From NCBI GenBank assembly GCA_021397845.1, contig CM038052.1, forward strand, positions 169,438,182 through 169,502,181: a stretch of 64,000 bases of DNA, written 5' to 3'. This document shows positions 10,886 to 22,793 of this stretch, piece after piece. A program made the position numbers and the translations under genes. Position 1 is the stretch's first letter. Every line of letters starts with the position of its first letter. Source of the DNA: Areca catechu (taxonomy: Eukaryota > Streptophyta > Magnoliopsida > Arecales > Arecaceae). Under the pieces are notes generated by a model. It did no database searches and was not told the DNA's origin. It worked only from the letters and a program-made list of their open reading frames with translations.

Positions 10886-13800
10886 CTAGAGAGGATCACA
10901 AAGCCCTAATTCTCCTCTAAGCAATTCAAATCTATCCTGGTTCAGTGGCATAGTAAAAATGTCAGCTAATTATTTTTCAGTAGGAATAAATTCTAATTCA
11001 ATGCCACTATTCAAAACATGATCTCTAATAAAATGGTATCTAATCTCAATGTGCTTAGTCTTAGAATGCTGAATAGGATTTTTGGTTAAGTTTATAGCAC
11101 TTGTGTTATCGTACTTGATTAGAATTTTGCGTTGTGTAACACCAAAGTCTTTTAGTTATTGTTTAATCCATAACACTTGGGCACAACAACTCCCTGTAGC
11201 AATATACTCTGCCTCAGCAGTAGAAAGTGCTAACGAGTTTTGTTTCTTACAGTGCCATGAGATTAAATTCAACCCTAGAAATTGGCATGTGCTGCTAGTA
11301 CTTTTTCTATCAATTCTACAACCAGCATAATCAGCATCCGAAAATCCAATTAAATTTAAAGATGATTGTTTTGAAAACCAGAGACCTAGATTACTTGTAC
11401 CTTTCAAATATCTCAATATTCTTCTAATAGCAAGCATATGTGTTTCTTTGGGATTATATTGAAATCTAGCACATACACATACACTATACAAGATATCTGG
11501 TCTACTTGCAGTTAAATATAATAAGGATCCGATCATACCTCTATATATCTTTTGATCAACGTTGGATCCATTTTCATCTTTGTCCAATCTACAAGATGGG
11601 CTCATGGGTGTACTCATTTGTTTGCTTGTTTCCATACCAAATTTCTTGATTATTTTCTTGGTGTATTTGGCTTGGTTGATAAAGATTCCTTCCTTAGTAT
11701 GCTTTACTTGAAGTCCGAGGAAGTAGTTAAGTTCACCCATTATGCTCATTTCAAATTCTCCCTACATTAGCTTAGAAAATTCTTCACAAAAACTTTCATT
11801 AGTTGCACCAAATATAATATCATCCACATAAATTTATACAACTAATATATCATTATTTTTCTTTTTGATGAAAAGGATTTTATCAATATTTTCTCTTGAA
11901 AAATTATTTTCGATCAAGAAAATGCTAAGTCTATCATACCAGGCTCTAGGAACTTGTTTCAAACCATATAAAGCTTTATTAAGTTTAAATACATGGTTTG
12001 AAAAAGCATGATTTTCAAAACCCGGTGGTTGTTCAACAAAAACTTGTTCGGAGATAAAACCATTTAAAAATATACTTTTTACATCTATTTGAAAAAGTTT
12101 GAAATTCATGTAGCAAGCAAATGCAAAAAGTAATCTAATGGCTTTTAGTCTTGCTATGAGTGCATATGTTTCATCAAAATCAATACCTTCTTGACTATAT
12201 CTCTTAGCTACTGATCTAGCTTTGTTTCTAATGACATTTCCTTGTTCATCTAATTTGTTCCTATAGACCCATTTGGTTCCTATGATTGGGTGGTGTTTAG
12301 GTCTATCAACTAATGTCTAAACCTTATTTCTTTCAAACTGGTTCAATTCTTCATGCATAGCTAACATCTAGTTTGGGTTATTTTCTGCTTCTTCTAAGGT
12401 GTGAGGCTCTATTTGTGATACAAAGGCTAGATAATCATGTGCTATTCTATGTGCAGACCTAGTCCTAATACCTTGAGAAGGATCACCAATGATTAATTCT
12501 TTAGGATGGGAAGTAGCGTACCTTCATTCAGTTGGTAGATCGGTATGATCCTTATCATTTCTTCTCCTTCTTCAATTGGTCTTTCTTGTAAGGTCAAGTC
12601 TTCCATTTCCTTTTGAATTATACCTGCATCATTATCTATGCACTCTTCTTTCTTAGAAGGTGAAGGGTTAGTTTCATCAAAAATAATATGCATTGACTCT
12701 TCAACAGTAAGAGTCTTCTTATTAAAAACTCCAAATGCTTTGCTATGTAGTGAATAACCAAGAAAAATTGCTTCATCAGATTTAGCATCAAATTTTTCTA
12801 AATTATCTTTACCATTATTAAGCACAAAGCATTTACATCCAAACACATGAAAATAATTGATATTGGGCTTCTTTTCATTCCAAAGCTCATAAGGAGTTTT
12901 CTTCAAAATAGGACGGATCAAAATGCGATTTAAAATATAACAAGCAGTGTTCACCGCTTCTGCCCAAAAGTACCTTGGAAGATTACCTTCACATAACATT
13001 GTTCGGGTCATTTCTTCCAAAATCCTATTTTTCCTCACTATAACACCATTTTGTTATGGTGTTTCTAGGGGCAGAGAAGTTGTGATCAATATCATTTTCA
13101 GTGCAATAATCATCGAAAAACTGATTTTCAAATTCAGTGCCATGATCACTCCTAATTGAAATTATTGAAAGATTTTTCTGATTTGAAACCTTTTTATAAA
13201 ATTTTTGAAATACTTTGAAGGTTTCATCTTTATGAGCAATAAATAAAATCCATGTAAATCTAGAAAAATCATCTACAATCACAAGGGCATATTTCATACT
13301 TCCTAGGCTTGTGGTCCTAGTTGATCCAAATAAGTCAATGTGAAGTAGTTTTAGAGGTCTAGACATTGAAATCATATTTTTGGATTTAAATCTCCCCCTA
13401 ATTTGTTACCCATTTGGCATGCATCACAAACATGATCAAAATCAACTTTAAACTTAGGCATGCCTCTAACTAAATTTTTGGAAATCAACTTGGCAATAGT
13501 ATGCATGCTAGCATGACTTAACCTTCTATGCCATAGTAAACAAGACTCCTTGGTCTTAGCATTCATTGCAACTAAACTGGAAATACTTGACATGGCAAGA
13601 TCATTCAGATCTACCACATAAATATTTCCAAGTCTATGTTTAATGAATTTAGAGTCAAGAGAGTTTGTTACTATACATAGATGATTCAAAGATAACCTTG
13701 AAGCCTTTATTACATAATTGACTAATACTCAATAAATTGTGCTTCAATTTATCTACTAGCAATACATTTTCAATGAAAGTACAGGGGGTTATCTTGATCT

Positions 13801-13930
13801 TACCAATTCTGATTATTTTTCCTGTCATTGTCTCCAAAAGTAACCATACATCCTTTCATTTCCAGGATGATGAACTGATATTTGTCAACCGTCATATGCC
13901 TTGAACAGCTACTATCGAGATACCATCTTT
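10886..13930 (-). pseudogene. Copia pol: protease, integrase, reverse transcriptase, RNase H
   Basis: Read on the minus strand. The protease motif near 13910 is DSSCSRHM; the usual glycine of D-S-G-C is replaced by serine. The GAG-pre-integrase zinc region is at about 13540-13400 (WHRRLSHASMH ... CDACQMG). The integrase core at 13375-12493 has HIDLFG and SIRSDHGTEFEN, then a frameshift just before the region of the catalytic glutamate. Reverse transcriptase follows from about 12480: WTLVDRP, LFQIDVKSIFLNG, PPGFE, KLNKALYGLKQ, and YVDDIIFG near 11830, with a stop just upstream of YVDD. RNase H at 11749-10886 includes GFSDADYAG, DRKSTS and STAEAEYIA, ending near LCDPL. The order integrase before reverse transcriptase is diagnostic of Ty1/copia. 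At least three stops and two frameshifts make it inactive. Confidence 0.92.
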
Positions 13931-15395
13931 TTTTTAATTTCTGGGCTGCAAGACATTCCTGCAAGATAATCAGGAGTTCTTTTAGGTACCTAAGCTAACT
14001 TGGGTCCTTGCAGGTTAGCTGAGGTGGTTCCTTTGGGAACCCAAATCTTTCTTGATTTATTAAGGACATTTCTAACAGTATTGTAATTAAAAGCTTTATG
14101 TCCAAGTTCTTCGCAAGCAAAATATCTGATTTTAAAAATCTGAAAAGATTTATACTTTGAAATTCTAGATGCATGAGATGCAGAAATAGCAGGTTTTGTA
14201 TTTGAATTTTTGGGAACATACAAGATAGCTTTTGAAATAGAAGTAGAACCTTTTGTCACAAAAGCCTTTTGAGAAGTAAACTTGGGAACAAAATCTTTAT
14301 GTATCACAAATGTAGTTGCTGAAATATAATTTGAACTTGAAGCAGTAAAACCTATTCCAGCTTTATTACTAGAAATTCTTTGTTCTTTAAGAATTAACTC
14401 AAGCTTGTTAGAGGATAGAGTTAGTTTTTCAACAAGTGGCTTGAGTTTTTCAACCTCCTTTTTCAACACATTATTTTCTTTCAACAAAACTTTAATTTTG
14501 TCAAGATAATCATTATTATCAGTCTTTAAAATATTATAATTTTTAGAAAAGGCATGAAGTTCTTTTTGTAATAAAATGTACTTTTATGAATTTTTTTCTT
14601 TTTCTTTGAGTAAAGAATCATTAGTATTCTTTAAAGATCTAATCTTTACTCCAACCTTTTTAAATTCAGATAAAAGATCATGAAACACAGAATTTAACTC
14701 ATCAAATATAAATTCAATTTGAGTATTGGGAGAATTTACCTCATCCTCAAGACCCATTAGACATAGATTAGCTATTTTCATAGTCTCTTCCTCTTCAGTT
14801 GATGTGGATTCTTCACTGTCGCTCCACGTGACAACCATCACTTTCTTTATCTTATTTTTGAAAAATTTCTTCAACAATGGACAGTCCGGATGAATGTGCC
14901 CCAGTTTCTTACATTCATAAAAGGTGGAGACTTGTTCCTTATCTTTATCTTTGTCCTTGTCCTTTTTCTTGGAATGTTCTCCTTGTTTATGGAATTTTAT
15001 ATTGTATCTTCCTTTCTTCTTTTTCATAAACTTTCTGAATCTCCTCACGACCATTGCAATTTCTTCATCTTCTAGATCATCTTCGGAGGAGGTAGAGTCA
15101 TCTTCCAATTCTTTATCATTCTTTGATTCCAATGCAGCCTTGAATGCAATAGCTTTTTTCTTCTTCTGATCATCATCTATTCTATGCTGCATGGCTAATT
15201 CGTGTGTAATGAGGGATCCCAATAATTCATCCATCGGTAAAGTATTTAGGTCTTTAGCTTCTTGAATGGCAGTAAATTTAGGGTTCCATTTGTCAGGAAG
15301 TGATCTCAATATTTTCTGTACCAAATCAGCATTTGAGTAAACCCTGCCAAGACTTTTCAAACCGTTAATAATATCTGTAAATCTAGTATACATGG
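13931..15395 (-). pseudogene. Copia gag, C-terminal part
   Basis: Minus strand. From 15393 the capsid-type block continues (RFTDIINGLKSLG, VQKILRSLPDKW), followed by a Lys/Glu/Asp-rich linker and a zinc knuckle near 14920. In the knuckle the first cysteine is replaced (FYECKKLGHIHPDC). Then come a predicted coiled-coil stretch and a second partial knuckle near 14110 (ACEELGHKAF). There are stops at about 14586 and 13990. The 5' portion of the gene lies 15 kb away at 30462-30911, because a gypsy element inserted in it; the reading phase is the same on both sides of the duplication CATGG. Confidence 0.88.
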
Positions 15396-15489
15396 TGATA
15401 TGGCTACATTGCTGACGTGGAACGTGTGTCAGGTCCAGCTGGACGCCGTCGGTGCCACGTGACTTTTTCTTTCAAAATTCCTTCTCCTT

Positions 15490-17660
15490 CACCAGGTGGC
15501 ATGCCAAGAAGGGTCCACCTCGATCGAAGTCGAGCACCTCTCTGCCACTCCGCCAGGTGTCCACCCAGGAGGGGTCCACCTCGGCCGAAGCTGGCGGCCC
15601 CTTGCTCCCTCGCCAGGTGGCACCCCAAGACGGGTCCACCTCTGCCGAGGTTGAGCTGGGCCCTCCTGCAACTCCGCCAGGTGGCACCCCAAGACGGGTC
15701 CACCTCGGTCGAAGTCGAGCACCTCTCTGCCACTCCGCCAGGTGTCCACCCACGAGGGATCCATCTCGGCCAAAGCTGGTGGCCCCTTGCTCCCTCGTCA
15801 GGTGGCACCCCAAGACGGGTCCACCTCTGTCGAGGTTGAGCCGGGCCCTCCTGCTCCTCCGCCAGGTGGCGCCCCAAGACGGGTCCACCTCAGCCAAAGT
15901 CGAGCACATCTCTGCCGCTCCGCCAGGTGTCCACCCATGAGGGGTCCACCTCGACCAAAGCTGGCGGCCCCTTACTCCCTCGCCAGGTGGCACCCCAAGA
16001 CGGGTCCACCTCTGGTGAGGTCGAGCCGGGCCTTCCTACTCCTCCACCAAGTGGCGCCCCAAGACGGGTCCACCTCTATCGAAGTCGAGCACCTCTCTGC
16101 CACTCCGCCAGGTGTCCACCCAGGAGGGGTCTACCTCGACCGAAGCTGGCGGCCCATTGCTCCCTCGCCAGGTGGCACCCCTAGACGGGTCCACCTTTGT
16201 CGAGGTCGAGTCGGGCCCTCCTGCTCCTACGCCAGGTGGTGCCCCAAGATGGGTCCACCTCGATCAAAGTTGAGCACCTCTCTGCCACTCCGCCAGGTGT
16301 CCACCCAGGAGGGGTCCACCTCGGCCGAAGCTGGCAGCCCCTTGCTCCCTAGCCAGGTGGCACCCCAAGACGGGTTCACCTCTGCCAAGGTCGAGCCAGG
16401 CCCTTCTGTTCCTCCGCCAGGTGGAGCCCCAAAATGGATCCACCTCGACCAAAGTCGAGCACCTCTGTGCCGCTCCGCCAGGTGTCCACCCAGGAGGGGT
16501 CCACCTCGGCTGAAGCTGGCGGCCCCTTGCTCCCTCGCTAGGTGGCACCCCAAGATGGGTCCACCTCTATCGAGATTGAGCTAGGCCCTCCTGCTCCTCC
16601 GCCAGGTGGCGTCCCAAAATGGGTCCACCTCGACCGAAGTCGAGCACCTCTTTGTCGCTCCGCCAGGTGTCCACCCAGGAGGGGTCCACCTCGGCCGAAG
16701 CTGGCGGCCCCTTGCTCCCTCGCCAGGTGGCACCCCAAGATGTGTCCACCACTGCCGAGGTTGAGCCGAGCCCTCCAGATCCTTCGCCAGGTGGCGTCCC
16801 AAGATGGGTCCAACTCGGTCGAAGTCGAGCACCTCTCTGCAACTCCGCCAGGTGTCCACCCAGGAGGGATCCACCTCGGCCGAAGCTGGCGGCCCCTTGC
16901 TCCCTCGCCAGGTGGCACACCAAGATGGATCACCTCTGCCGAGGTCGAGCTGGGCCCTCCTACTCCTTCGCCAGGTGGCACCCCAAGACAGGTCCACCTC
17001 GGCCGAAGTGGAGCACCTCTCTGCCGCTCCGCTAGGTGTCCACCCAGCAGGGGACCACCTCGGCCGGAGATGGCGGCCCCTTGCTCCCTCGCCAGGTGGC
17101 ACCCCAAGATGGGTCCACCTCTACCGAGGTCGAGCCGGGCCCTCCTGCTCCTCCGCCAGGTGGCACCCTAAGACGGGTCCACCTCGACTGAAGTCGAGCA
17201 CCTCTTTGTCACTCCGCCAGGTGTCCACCTAGGAGAGGTCCATCTCGACCGGAGCTGGCGGCCCCTTGCTCTCTCACCAGGTGGCACCCCAAGATGGGTC
17301 CACCATTACCGAGGTCGAGCCGGGCCCTCCTACTCCTTCGCTAGGTGGTGCCCCAAGATGGGTCCACATCGACTAAAGTCGAGCACCTCTCTGCCACTCC
17401 GCCAGGTATCCACCCAGGAGGGGTCCACCTCGGCCGAAGCTGGCGGCCCCTTGCTCCCTCGCCAGGTGGCACCCCAAGATGGGTCACCTCTGCCGAGGTG
17501 GAGCTAGGCCCTCCTACTCCTTCACCAGGTGGCGCCCCAAGACGGGTCCAACTCGGCCAAAGTGTAGCACCTCTCTGCCACTCTGCTAGGTGTCCACCGA
17601 GGAGGGGTCCACCGAGGTCGATGCTGGCAGCCCCTGCTCCTCTGCCAGGTGGCACCCCCT
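15490..17660 (+). repeat. LTR-A higher-order repeat, ~185-bp period, ~12 copies
   Basis: Three submonomers of 61, 60 and 64 bp recur in fixed order; CCAGG starts are at 15492, 15553, 15613 and 15677. They are distinguished by the endings GTGTCCACCCAGG, GTGGCACCCCAAG and GTGGCGCCCCAAG. About eleven to twelve compound units fit. The frequent long open frames on both strands come from repeat periodicity, not coding. Confidence 0.92.
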
Positions 17661-18073
17661 GATGGGTCTACCTCGACTGAATCAGCCCTACTCTACAAAG
17701 CCTCGGGGAGGCAGAGACACGAGCCACGAGGTCACCATTAGAGCCAACGCGCACCGTGCCCCGTACTGGGCGCCAGTACAACCTGCAGTGATACACGAAA
17801 TCTCGTTTACATCAGTTAAATAGGGCCCCGCAACCGAGGAATGAAATCCTTATGGGCAGGAGCTTGAAATGGCTAGAAGCCCACCGTCAATGCCCCGAAA
17901 GGAAAGCTCCCGCACTTGGCCCAAGGTCTCGCCAGTCTTTCCCCCTTTCATGACATACGACGGACGAGGCGTGCCGGCCACTTAACTTCCGGGCTTGAAG
18001 GAGAAGGAGGGAGGAGGATCCAGAGATCTCGGGGAGCCCCCAGGAGGGGACGTGGACTGAAGGCAGTCCAGTG

Positions 18074-18081
18074 GTATAAAA
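18074..18081 (+). promoter_or_regulatory. TATA box of gypsy A 5' LTR
   Basis: TATAAAAG in a context (GTGGTATAAAAGGGATGG) conserved at about 29855 in the 3' LTR. A GGTAAGT-like sequence follows about 31 bp downstream (18105-18111), near the expected transcription start. Confidence 0.75.
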
Positions 18082-18460
18082 GGGATGGAGAAAGCGGACG
18101 GAAAGGTAAGTGGGGAAGGGGGAGAGAACATCGATAGAACGATCCGGGGACCCCCAAGAAGTCCTCAAGCGCGAGCTCGGTGAACCCAGCACAGGAAGCC
18201 GGGCTTCAACCCCTATGTTCCCTACACTTCTTTCATCTACTTCTCCTCTAAGCACGGGAATCCTTCGTGAACCCGTCTTAGAGGTCCTGTTCCATATTGC
18301 CGCTCTCTAACTTGACCATCGGAGTGCCCCCATCAGAATCTCCGGCCCAGGTCTCTGACTTTGTTTTGCAGGTCCAGAAGCTAGGAGATCTCGGGGTGAG
18401 AGAGTTCGAGAACTGGTGCCAGCTCACGAGCTACAGGCCACTGCGGTAAGATCGACAACA

Positions 18461-18480
18461 GATTGGTGCGCCAGGTAGGG
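18461..18480 (+). promoter_or_regulatory. Primer binding site of gypsy A
   Basis: GATTGGTGCGCCAGGTAGGG lies immediately after the LTR end CAACA, in the standard place for minus-strand priming. A similar sequence follows LTR B at 35515. I do not assign the tRNA. Confidence 0.75.
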
Positions 18481-18538
18481 GGCAGAACAGTAACCCCTGC
18501 ACAAGCAAGCTCTCAGTAGGCGAAAGCGTGCTCCAACC

Positions 18539-20287
18539 ATGGTGGTGATGCATGGGCACGAAGCATCCACCAATCGAGCATGAGAGGTTCCTTCTCTCCA
18601 AGGGCCGCGCAGCCCGGAGAGGGAACTTCCTGCTCCTCCTCCTCCTTTGTCGTCCTCGGTGGACGGTCCTTTCGCAGCTATCGTCTAGCAGCTGCAAACT
18701 CTGACTACTGCTGTGCGGCAACTGCAGAACCATCAGCACTCCCTGGCCACCTAGCCCCAGCCAAGGACCCCCGTGGCCCGAGCCACGGGCCCCCGCGGAA
18801 GCCTGCTCTCCATCCAAGGCAGGCCTTCCCATCCGCGGGCAGTTTCCAATCCACGCGGGAGCCACCAAAGTCCCGCAAAAAGAAACCACTCCGCTTCAGC
18901 GGATCACGAGAGTCGATCCCCGGTCGACGATGCCAAAGCAGTATGGCACAGCAGGCACCATCGGGGCAAGGCCCCTTATCGAGATCGATCGGCACCTCCT
19001 TCTCCAGCAGCCTCAGTGAAAGATTCCACCAACGAGGCCATCAGGCGCCAGGCCGAGAGGCGCTTGGAGGAGCACGAGTGCAAGTTGGCGGAGTTCTCCT
19101 GTCGCTTTGCCGACATGCAGAACTCCCCAACCAATCCAATGGGCTACGACGCCCAACCACCATTCTCCCAGAAAATCCAAGAGGAACCAATCCCGAATCG
19201 GTTTCGCATGCCTCAGGTGGATCCCTATGATGGGACCACTGACCCCTTGGACCACTTAGAGAGCTATAAGGCTCTCATAAGGGTCCAAGGAGTGACGGAC
19301 GCTCTTCTGTGCATTGCCTTCCCAGCCACTCTCCGGAAGGCTGCTCGAGTTTGGTTCACCCATCTCGAGCCGGAATCCATCATCTCCTTCCATCAGCTGG
19401 AAGGGAAGTTTGTGGTACACTTTGACGCTTGTCGAAAGGTACAAAGGGAGGTAGATAGCCTCTTCTCCATCCACCAGCAAGATCAGGAGCTGCTGCGGGA
19501 TTACATCACCCGCTTCAAGACTGCCACCCTAGAAATTTATAGCCTGGACGAGCCCGTCGCCATGCTGGCATTGAAGCGCGAGATAAAGACCTCCCGTCTG
19601 ACATATTCCCTGGACAAGAAGCCCCCCAAGATGTATTCTGAGCTCCTCCTCCGCGTCCACAAGTATATCCGAGATGTGGAGGCCGACCACACCAGGCAAG
19701 AGCTGGACGGGAAGCCTTCGAAGAAGCCTACCCCAAGAGATGTCCCTATAACCCGGAGGCCTGGACCACCTACGGACTTCCATCCAGGTCCGAAGCCAAA
19801 AAATGGTGCTGCCCCAGAGCAGACCTTCACCCCTCTCCTTGCTCCCAGAATGAAGATCCTCATGGAGATTGAGGGTGAGCACTACCTCCATCGACCTCCT
19901 CCTCAGAACCCAAGGAACATCCGTGACAAGACAAAGTATTGTCAATTTTATCGCGAGCACGACCACGACACGGAGGAATGTCGTAATCTGAAGTAGGAGA
20001 TCGAGGAGTTGATCAAGAGGGGCTACCTCAAGAAGTTCGTGAGGAATGAAGCCCCGCCGAAGGTTCAGCCGCTCGTAGCCCTTCCCCCCGTCCCTGTAAT
20101 TGACAACCATCCAACGGAGAAGCCGGTGGACATGATCTCTTGGAGGATAGGGCGTGCGATAAAGAGAGCCCGGGAGGCGGGAGATCTGGAGAATGTACTC
20201 CCCTATGAAAAGGAAAATGAAAATGAAAATGTAAACAATGATACGGTGGTGGTCGGGATGACCATCGCTAAGCATCTGTACATCGCA
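18539..20287 (+). pseudogene. gag: gypsy A gag
   Basis: The likely start is ATG 18539, which is in phase with the long open block to 19996. Three stops interrupt the first 80 codons. The capsid domain follows (RFRMPQVDPYDGTTDPLDHLESYK, then VWFTHLEPESI) at about 19200-19700. A Tat-type zinc finger CQFYREHDHDTEEC lies near 19945-19985. A TAG at 19994-19996 falls just after the finger in a context where Gln is usual, so CAG to TAG mutation is more likely than a true gag terminus. The same frame continues (EIEELIKRGYLKKF) to about 20280, where a frameshift moves to the protease frame. Confidence 0.88.
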
Positions 20288-20700
20288 TTATGGTGGATAG
20301 TGGGAGCTCTACTGACGTACTTTTTAAAGATGCTTTCTCCCGAATGAATTTGTCTTATGATCAACTAAAGCCGGTGCACACCCCTCTTGTGGGCTTCACC
20401 GAAGATTCAGTGGGGGTCAAAGGAGAGATCACTCTACCAATCACCGCCGGATCCCCACCTCGGTAGAGTACGGTCATTATGACATTTACCGTTGTCAGGT
20501 TTCCATCGCCTTACAATGTTATCCTAGGCTGTCCAGGGCTCAACCAGCTGGATGCAGTTATTTCCACCAAGAGGTTGCTGGTGTAGTTCCCTACCGCCTT
20601 TGGAACGGGAGTAATGAGAGCGACAGCCCAACCTGTTCCACATTGTTTGTAGACAGTCCCAGGGGCCCGGAGTGCCGAGGTTAATTCCGACATCGACGAC
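20288..20700 (+). pseudogene. gypsy A aspartic protease
   Basis: In the frame starting near 20285 the catalytic motif DSGSSTDVLF begins at 20297, followed by FSRMNLSYDQLKP and, after a stop at 20464, the C-terminal block YNVILGCPGLNQL. The catalytic triplet D-S-G is preserved. The domain is separated from gag by a frameshift and from the reverse transcriptase by further stops near 20584 and 20650. Confidence 0.85.
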
Positions 20701-20712
20701 CTCGATTTAAGA

Positions 20713-22166
20713 GTGCAAGATCCCAGGGGAGGCCCTGTGGAGCGCTTATTGACGTATCCCCTTGGCTCGGACCCTCAGAAGACGGTGCAGATAGGAGCCC
20801 AGCTCCCGGAAGAAGAGCGGACTCGTTTGCTAGAATTCCTCTGGGCGAATGCCGACGTGTTCACCTGGTCTGCAGATGACATGCCAGGTATCCCCTCGGA
20901 GGTCATCACCCATCAACTAAAGATTGATTCGAGGTGCCACCCAGTCCGCCAGAAAAAAAGAAGTTTCGCTGCAGAAAGACACAAGGCCATCAATGAGGAG
21001 GTAAAGAAGCTTCTCGCCGCCGGCTTTGTACGAGAGGTACAGTATCCCAGTTGGCTGGCGAATGTGGTGATGGTGAAGAAGAGCAACGGCAAGTGGAGGA
21101 TCTATGTGGATTACACCGACCTCAACCGAGCTTGCCCGAAGGATAGTTTTCCTCTTCTAAAGATCGATCAGCTTGTGGATACCACTTCGGGACATCGCCT
21201 CCTATCTTTTATGGACGCCTTCTCTAGATACAACCAGATCCGAATGCATCTGGAGGACGAGGAGTACACCGCCTTCGTCACCGACCGCGGAACCTACTGC
21301 TATAAGATGATGTCGTTCGGCCTCAAGAACGCAGGTGCCACGTACCAACATCTGGTCTACAAGATCTTCAAAAACCAAATTGATCGCAACATGCAGGTGT
21401 ATGTGGACGACATGCTGGTGATGAGTAAGCCAACTTCAGACCAAGTCGGTGACCTGGCGGAGACCTTCAGTAACCTCCGACTTCACCAAATGAAGTTGAA
21501 CCCTATGAAGTGCGCCTTCGGCATCTCCGCAGGAAAGTTCCTAGGATTCATGGTAATCCAAAGGGGGATAGAGGCCAACCCGGAGAAGGTCCAAGCGATC
21601 CTAGACATGGAGCAGCCCACCTCCAAGAAGCAAGTGCAACGACTCACCGGTCGAATAGCCACCCTGAGTCGATTTATCTCAAGGTCCGCTGACTGCTGCC
21701 AGCCTTCTTCAAGGTGCTGAGGAAGATGAATGACTTTGCCTAGACGAAGGAGTGCCAGGAGGCATTCGAGAAGCTGAAGAAGACATTGGCATCCCCGCCA
21801 CTGCTTTCCAGGCCAAAGAAAGGAGAGGAGCTCCTCCTGTACCTAGCGGTCACACCAGAAGCCGTCAGTTCGGTCCTGGTTTGGATGGACGACAAAGGGA
21901 TGCAGAGGCCGGTGTACTACATGAGCAAACTCCTCCGCGATGTGGAACTCAGGTATTCTCGGTCTGAGAAACTGATTTTTGTGCTAATCATGTCCGCTCA
22001 GTATCTTAGGACTTACTTCCAAGCACACCCTATCGCGGTCTTGACGGACCAACCACTGAAAGCGGTGCTCAGCCGACCTGACACGTTTGGGCGCCTGGCG
22101 AAGTGGGCACTCAAGCTCAGTGAGTTCGACATCACCTACAGGCCAAAGTCAACAATGAAGGCATAG
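20713..22166 (+). pseudogene. gypsy A reverse transcriptase and first RNase H
   Basis: An open block of 335 codons (20713-21720) carries the reverse transcriptase: SWLANVVMVKKSNGKWR, CPKDSFPL, LLSFMDAFSRYNQI, MSFGLKNAGATYQ, and the active site YVDDMLVMS near 21400. All catalytic aspartates are visible. A frameshift near 21690 moves to 21720-22166, which holds the Ty3-type RNase H (YLAVTPEAVSSVLV, RPVYYMSKLL, LTDQPLKAVL), ending in a TAG at 22164. The change is consistent with CAG to TAG within a usual KAQVLADF motif. Only the frameshift and this stop separate the block from an open polyprotein. Confidence 0.9.
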
Positions 22167-22181
22167 GTACTCGCTGATTTC

Positions 22182-22742
22182 TTGGTTGAGTATGCAGGCC
22201 TAGGCGAGGGGCCGGAAGAAAGCCCCCAGGATTGGCAGCCGCAACCAGGACGGGAGGAGGATGTTTGGATCCTTCACGTGGACAGAGCCTCAAACTCCGG
22301 TGGGAGCGGAGCAGGACTCATCCTTGCCAACAACGAAGGGGTCGTCGTCGAGTGTGCGCTCCGTTTCCAGTTCGCCGCCACCAATAACTAGGCGGAGTAC
22401 GAGGTGCTCCTCACGGGGCTAAGAGTGTCCTGCGAGCTGGGCGTGGCCTGCCTCAGGGTCTTCACAGACTCACAGCTGGTGGCCGGGCAGGTCTCGGGGA
22501 AGTACGAGGCGCGGGACCCCCAAATGACAAAGTACTTGGAGCTCGTACGAATGAGCGCGGCAGGATTTCGGCGCTTCAGCATCTCCCATATCCCTCACAG
22601 GGAAAATGCTCGTGCAGATGCCATCTCCCGCCTTGCAATCCTGTCGGACTCATCACTGGGCCGTGCTTACATCGAGCATCTCAAAGCCCCGAGCTACGAG
22701 ATGCCCATGGAGGTCCAACAGGTCAACCTCGAGCCCAGCTAG
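22182..22742 (+). pseudogene. gypsy A second (archaeal-type) RNase H
   Basis: Contains WILHVDRASNSGGSGAGLIL, a TAG at 22389-22391 in the middle of the usual NNQAEYEVL motif, GLRVSCELGV, FTDSQLVAGQV and RENARADAISRLA. This duplicated RNase H is the marker of the Tat lineage. It is homologous to the fragment at 485-900. The domain ends at a TAG at 22740-22742 where tryptophan is usual. Confidence 0.88.
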
Positions 22743-22793
22743 ATGGATAGGTAAATCGAGTACATCACCAACGATACCCTGCCAGAGGATCGC

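Larger units (their letters stand above)
15396..18460 (+). repeat. 5' LTR of gypsy A
   Basis: 3065 bp, beginning TGATATGG and ending GACAACA. U3 is mostly the higher-order repeat at 15490-17660. A unique part follows (17661-18460) containing the TATA box and the U5 block shared with other LTRs in the window. Confidence 0.95.

Noticed and set aside
15404..17662. Many long open frames on both strands (up to 280 codons)
   Set aside because: They arise from the ~185-bp repeat in LTR A. The repeat is rich in sense codons in every phase, and equivalents occur in all three LTR copies.
19994..19996. TAG between gag and protease as a programmed readthrough site
   Set aside because: It falls within the conserved post-zinc-finger segment, and other stops of the same mutational type occur across pol, so point mutation is simpler.
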